From NCBI GenBank assembly GCA_949318235.1, contig OX439137.1:3129037-3193036 (forward strand): 64,000 nucleotides of DNA. Direction: 5' to 3'. Below the pieces are notes generated by a model. It made no database searches. It saw only the letters and a list, made by a program, of their open reading frames with translations, and was not told the DNA's origin. Below, piece after piece: positions 60,008 to 64,000 of the stretch. Both the position numbers and the translations under genes were made by a program. Numbering within the stretch: position 1 is the first letter of the stretch; each line of letters starts with the position of its first letter. The DNA is from Ecdyonurus torrentis. Its lineage: Eukaryota > Arthropoda > Insecta > Ephemeroptera > Heptageniidae.

Positions 60008-60192
60008 AGAAATAAGTAGCAAAAATAATCACACCTATAAGGTAGATTTTTAATGCTCTATCTGTATGGTTTTGCTTCTTATAAATGAAAGTCTGCATTA
60101 TTATATACAGATTGATATAAGAAATCTTCCTTATCAAAATTTATACACTTTAAATAATAAGTGTTGAAAATTTTCACAGATATTAAATACAT
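59391..60192. other. No gene seen
   Basis: AT-rich with an (AT)n tract at 59789 and an A35 run at 59970. Confidence 0.6.
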
Positions 60193-60490
60193 ACACTCTA
60201 AAAATTGGTGCATTACTTTGGTTACGAACCCTAACTTATTTAAGATATTATACACTTTTAAATTATTATGAGTAGCTAAAATAATGCATTTTAGCAAGTT
60301 GTTAGAAATAGCTAATTTAAGTTCCTTTAAGTTTTTTTTTTGGTTTTTTAAAGCTATTTCAAGTTAAATTAGCTAATTTTAATAACTTGCTAAAATGCAT
60401 TATTTTAGCTACTCATAATAACTTAAAAGTGTTTAATTTTAAATATGTTAGAATTCCTAACTAAAGTAATGCACCATTTTTTAGAGTGTA
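60193..60490. mobile_element. MITE family I, full-length copy
   Basis: 298-bp foldback with ends ACACTCTAAAAATTGGTGCA and the inverse CACCATTTTTTAGAGTGT. It gives the unoccupied site for the A insertion (ACTTATTTAAGATATT). Confidence 0.9.
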
Positions 60491-60644
60491 AATAGAATTA
60501 TTATAAATGTAGCAATATTTATGCATAACAACATACATAAGTTATGGTTTATTGTATTGAGATTATAGTACTGTACATAGCATAATAGTTAAGATGTTCA
60601 GCATAATTATTTATGTTATTACACATTACTAACATTTGTGCTCT

Positions 60645-60700
60645 AAGTATCATGACGCCATAATCCCTTTCGGGGTAGGCCAGGACAACTCCTTTCCACT
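60645..60700 (-). mobile_element. LINE/SINE 3' tail fragment
   Basis: Contains the same end sequence as the SINE at 38.5 kb (reverse complement of CATGACGCCATAATCCC followed by TTTCGGGGTAGGCCAGGA). Only about 50 bp remain, consistent with severe 5' truncation. Confidence 0.7.
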
Positions 60701-60798
60701 TTTTATATTTATGAGGGGAATGTTATCATCTAATTTATTTATCGATTTTTTTTTTATATCTTCCCACCTTTTCTTTACGCAAAGAATTTATATTTTTT

Positions 60799-60910
60799 AA
60801 TGCTGTTCGTAAACCCTGTTCTCTTGCACCAAAAAATGCGCATTCCATTTGAATAGCCATAGGCGATCGTCATTTTTGGTGCAGAGAACAGGGTTTACGA
60901 ACAACATTAT
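60799..60910. mobile_element. Short foldback element W
   Basis: AATGCTGTTCGTAAACCCTG and TTCTCTGCACCAAAAATG-type arms. The right arm reads TTTTTGGTGCAGAGAACAGG then GTTTACGAACAACATT. Confidence 0.82.
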
Positions 60911-61151
60911 TAGGATCAAATTGTTATTTCGCTATCGAATGGCTATGATTTCTACCCAAGGTCTATAATAAGAGGTAAGATGCTCCGGGAAAGTTTTGGC
61001 CAAGGTCACGCAGCTTAAATTCACCTAAGACGTCATATCACCACTTACAACTTTTGTTCACCTAAGCAGTGACGTAACTGGTGAACGGCATCGTATTGGC
61101 TTAGAATCAAGTACAATTCATCGCAAAATGAAATCGAATGCGCTAGCTTTA

Positions 61152-61310
61152 CAGTCCGCGCCATCTAAGGATGCGACCAATTAGAGAGCATTTAAAAACT
61201 CTCCATTTAGTTAACATTACCCCACCTCCTAGCGACCTTGAGCGCTTGAGCGTCTATTGGCTCGTAGCTCGATTTCGATTAATCGCGAACATCCTTAGGT
61301 GGCACGAAGT
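61152..61310. mobile_element. MITE family U, copy 3
   Basis: CAGTCCGCGCCATCTAAGGA to CATCCTTAGGTGGCACGAAG, with GACCTTGAGCGCTTGAGCGT inside (a 7-bp duplication relative to copy 1). Confidence 0.82.
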
Positions 61311-61489
61311 GTATGCTGCGCTCAACCTCTTTATTATATAGACCTTGATTTTCACCTCTATATTATGAGAATATTTCTAAATTTATGGTTCGGTACCTTG
61401 AACTAATTGTTTGGTGAACCACCATTCATGATTTTAAATGATTTCCTTTGAAAAATATACTCTATTCAATAACTGACAATAGAAAACTT

Positions 61490-61524
<35 letters not shown>

Positions 61525-61915
61525 AGGCGATATATTATATATAATCTTATATATATAGACTCCCCTTAGGCCAAACTACAGTATACATAGCGCATGCTAG
61601 TTTAGGTATAATAATTAAAATTTAATATTTTATAGAAAGTTCAGCAAACTATAACGTTACGAAGGTGAATTTCACATGATGCTTCAATTTTGAATTTTAA
61701 TCATTAGAAATTCAATCTAAAATTCTTTTGTTTGAAAACATTATTTTGCATATATATTAAAAGAAGATATTATTATATAATTCTGCATGTATGATACTGT
61801 ATTGCATATAAATAAAGCTAAATTAGAAAAAAAAAAAAAAAAAAAAAAAAAGGATCAAAATGCACTAATGATGTATTTAAAAACTTTGTTATTCCAAGAT
61901 CTACTTCATCGTATA

Positions 61916-62215
61916 GGGTCTATGCATTCATGTTAAATTCAACGCCATGTTGGAAAACTCAATAACATGGGTGGCATAGGAAAATAACTCCTTTTGCCAG
62001 TTTAAAAACGTTATGCAATTATTTTGGGAGCATTGATGTTGTAAATATGTTGAATTAGTATCTCAAGTATGTGAGAAAAATAACAATAACAACAAACTAA
62101 CCGATTTCCTATAGAAAATTGGCTTGAATGAAGTTTGTTCTATGCTGAGCAATGTTATGCACTACTCCACTATGGCCTCCAAGCGCAATAAATATGACAT
62201 TACCTGCATACACCC
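61916..62215. mobile_element. MITE family C, copy 61.9 kb
   Basis: 300 bp, TA-flanked; ends GGGTCTATGCATTCATG and ATTACCTGCATACACCC (TGACGTCA decayed to TGACATTA). Confidence 0.9.
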
Positions 62216-62377
62216 TATTGAATCGCAAAATCAACCTATTAAATAGTTCTAATAATTTTGTAAAAAAAAAAACAAAAAAAAATATAAGAAGTATTAAATT
62301 TATTATTTCTACAAAATATTATGCATGTTTAATTTTGTATTTCTTTTCTCTACTCTGTGTACCACCAATATTTTATA

Positions 62378-62640
62378 GGGTGGTTTCATTCATATAAAAG
62401 TCAACGCCATATGTGAGCACTAAATAACATGCACCGTAAGGGAAATATTACACAATTTGACAGTTTAAAAATATTATGCATGAGCAATATTTTTGAGAAC
62501 GTTGATACTGTTAACAGGTTTTCCAATATGTGAGAAATAACAAGTAATTTTCGAAAGAATACACGAAATTCAGGATATACGAACGTTTATCCTGTGCTGA
62601 GCAATGGTATTCATTGATCCAGTATGGCGCCGAAGCGTCT
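62378..62640. mobile_element. MITE family C, copy 62.4 kb, right end decayed
   Basis: Starts GGGTGGTTTCATTCATATAA after TATA and continues to GTATGGCGCCGAAGCG, where the terminal repeat is lost. Confidence 0.82.
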
Positions 62641-63172
62641 TTCCACGCTTTTTCACACACATAAATATACTATATAAACTGTTTTCTCGGTATAAGAGCT
62701 TTTTTTTTTTTTTCCTGCGCTGGCAAAAAAAAAAAAAAAAGAAAAAAAAAAAAAAAAGTTAAGAAAGTTATGGAATGAAGTTTTTATGTAAAATTTATAG
62801 ACACACTCCAGAACTATTGTACTTTTTCAACAAGTCCATGCACTATTTTACTTCTCTTTACTTTTTATCGACTTAAACTTATCATGTAAATTTATCTCTA
62901 AGTTTATGTATAATGATCTTATATACTCTGAAAACTTAACTGTAGCAAACTTCAAAACTTAATGAAATTTACTGTAAGTTTCGAAATAGTTTTAGTATAT
63001 AATATGTCATTGTTCTACAATATTAAACTAATTCGTTGGTTCGTTGGTTCGTTCGTTCGTTCTTTCATTCATTAATTCAAAACACCTAAACATCCAATAT
63101 TAATTTACAGAACTAAAAAAAAAAAATAAAAAAAAAAAAATACATGAGATGGGACAACATAATACCCTTGTC
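62641..63172. other. No gene seen
   Basis: AT-rich; a short TCGTTGGT/TCGT repeat at 63033-63062. Nothing recognised. Confidence 0.6.
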
Positions 63173-63325
63173 GCTGTAGCCTCACAATCTGGGGGAAAAA
63201 ACTTGTAAAATAGGCAACCAGTGCTACAATTTCTATTGCAGACCTAAATTTCATGACATCACCTTAAGTTGCTTATATACTTTACACTTTTATAACCCCA
63301 ATTTGTGTTTGTGAGGCTACAGAAG
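63173..63325. mobile_element. Short foldback element V
   Basis: CTGTAGCCTCACAATCTGGG pairs with CCAATTTGTGTTTGTGAGGC then TACAG. A half copy (CCCCAGTTTGTGAGGCTA) is at 472-489. Confidence 0.72.
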
Positions 63326-63527
63326 GATTGAGAGAGATAATATTTGTATAAATGATGACCCCAGCACATAAATTTTATGTTTACAGTTTAATATATATAT
63401 TGAAGGCAATATCTCTTTACGTATCACATTTCTTTAATGCCGATACAGGTATATGATTTTAATTAAGATTTATACAAATTTTTAATACTTTTAAATGCCT
63501 ATTAGGCGCGCCTATATTTAAAGCCAT

Positions 63528-63861
63528 AGATCACATAAAACAACATGTGCTTTTCAATGAATAAACATGAAATGGGATCTTCAAAACTGATGACAATTTT
63601 TACCAGAATGTTAATGTAGCCCCACGATACAGCGTGAAAAAACTGTAAAGTATGCAACTTGCGTAAAAATTCATGTTTATGACGTCAGAAACATGCAAAA
63701 ATTAGTATGAAAATGTGCGGGTTGCATAAATCAAAATTTTTCTGATCACTGCTACGGAGCTACAGTTGGATTTTGAGACAAACTAAAGTTATTAATGTAA
63801 GTCCCATCAAGTGTTTTGTGATATAAATGTTTATATTTTCATGTTGTCTATATACCTTCAA
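63528..63861. mobile_element. MITE family D, copy 63.5 kb
   Basis: Left TTAAAGCCATAGATCACA is intact; the right end has decayed to CTATATACCTTCAAG. All internal blocks are present, including ATGACGTCAGAAACATG. Confidence 0.88.
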
Positions 63862-64000
63862 GACTATTACATAATGTATCATTACCATGACAAACATTGA
63901 TACGTATATAAAAAGTTTGCTCTCCAAACATGTATAAATTTATTCCATTGAAAGACTATATAACATTTTGCATATCACTTTTTAAAACTTTTATTGTTAT

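Noticed and set aside
59771..60297. Several F/Y/I-rich short frames near (AT)n and poly-A
   Set aside because: Low-complexity chance frames in AT-rich DNA.

Overview
This is a strongly AT-rich window of animal nuclear DNA, from an invertebrate whose phylum I cannot assign. The evidence is GT-AG introns, one intron-rich Golgi glycosyltransferase gene, a tRNA-derived SINE with a matching LINE tail, very many short inverted-repeat transposons (MITEs), and abundant microsatellites and A/T homopolymers. I see no operons, Shine-Dalgarno sites, CRISPR array or virus.

Gene content. I can support one complete protein-coding gene, on the minus strand from 21082 (ATG) to 9652 (stop). Twelve coding exons join in phase to give 551 residues plus a stop. 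It is an alpha-1,3-mannosyl-glycoprotein 4-beta-N-acetylglucosaminyltransferase (MGAT4A/B type, GT54). It has a short basic cytoplasmic tail, one membrane anchor, a coiled-coil stem, a catalytic domain with RWRTKQNLD and LEDD motifs, and the C-terminal domain typical of the family. Its introns (about 0.3-2.1 kb) are packed with MITEs, several within 20-35 bp of a splice site, and one holds a LINE 3' fragment.

Region by region. 1-9.1 kb: AT-rich DNA with MITE copies, a roughly 31-bp dimeric satellite (3.15-3.74 kb) and homopolymers. 9.17-9.55 kb: a roughly 31-bp tandem array of CCAAT-box-like units just past the MGAT4 stop. 9.65-21.1 kb: MGAT4. 21.1-64 kb: no gene I can support. This part is nested MITEs, hAT-like elements with 8-bp duplications, a SINE (38.5-38.9 kb), and long microsatellites such as (GAAA)n, (CTCCT)n, (GGAC)n, (CCCTGT)n, (GA)n and (AT)n.

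Transposon stratigraphy. At least five MITE families (called A, D, E, G and R here) are bounded by TTAA, and three others (C, F, U) by or near TA. Several are nested, and unoccupied copies of the host repeat elsewhere in the window show the insertion sites directly. Many unrelated families carry the palindrome TGACGTCA (a CRE/ATF core). I counted about 32 copies by eye, where roughly one or fewer is expected by chance. The most unusual single structure is a 220-bp near-perfect palindrome at 33227-33446 built from 33-bp direct repeats. It has a diverged relative in MGAT4 intron 7. No transposase gene is visible, so all DNA elements here look non-autonomous. Family letters are my own labels for this window.
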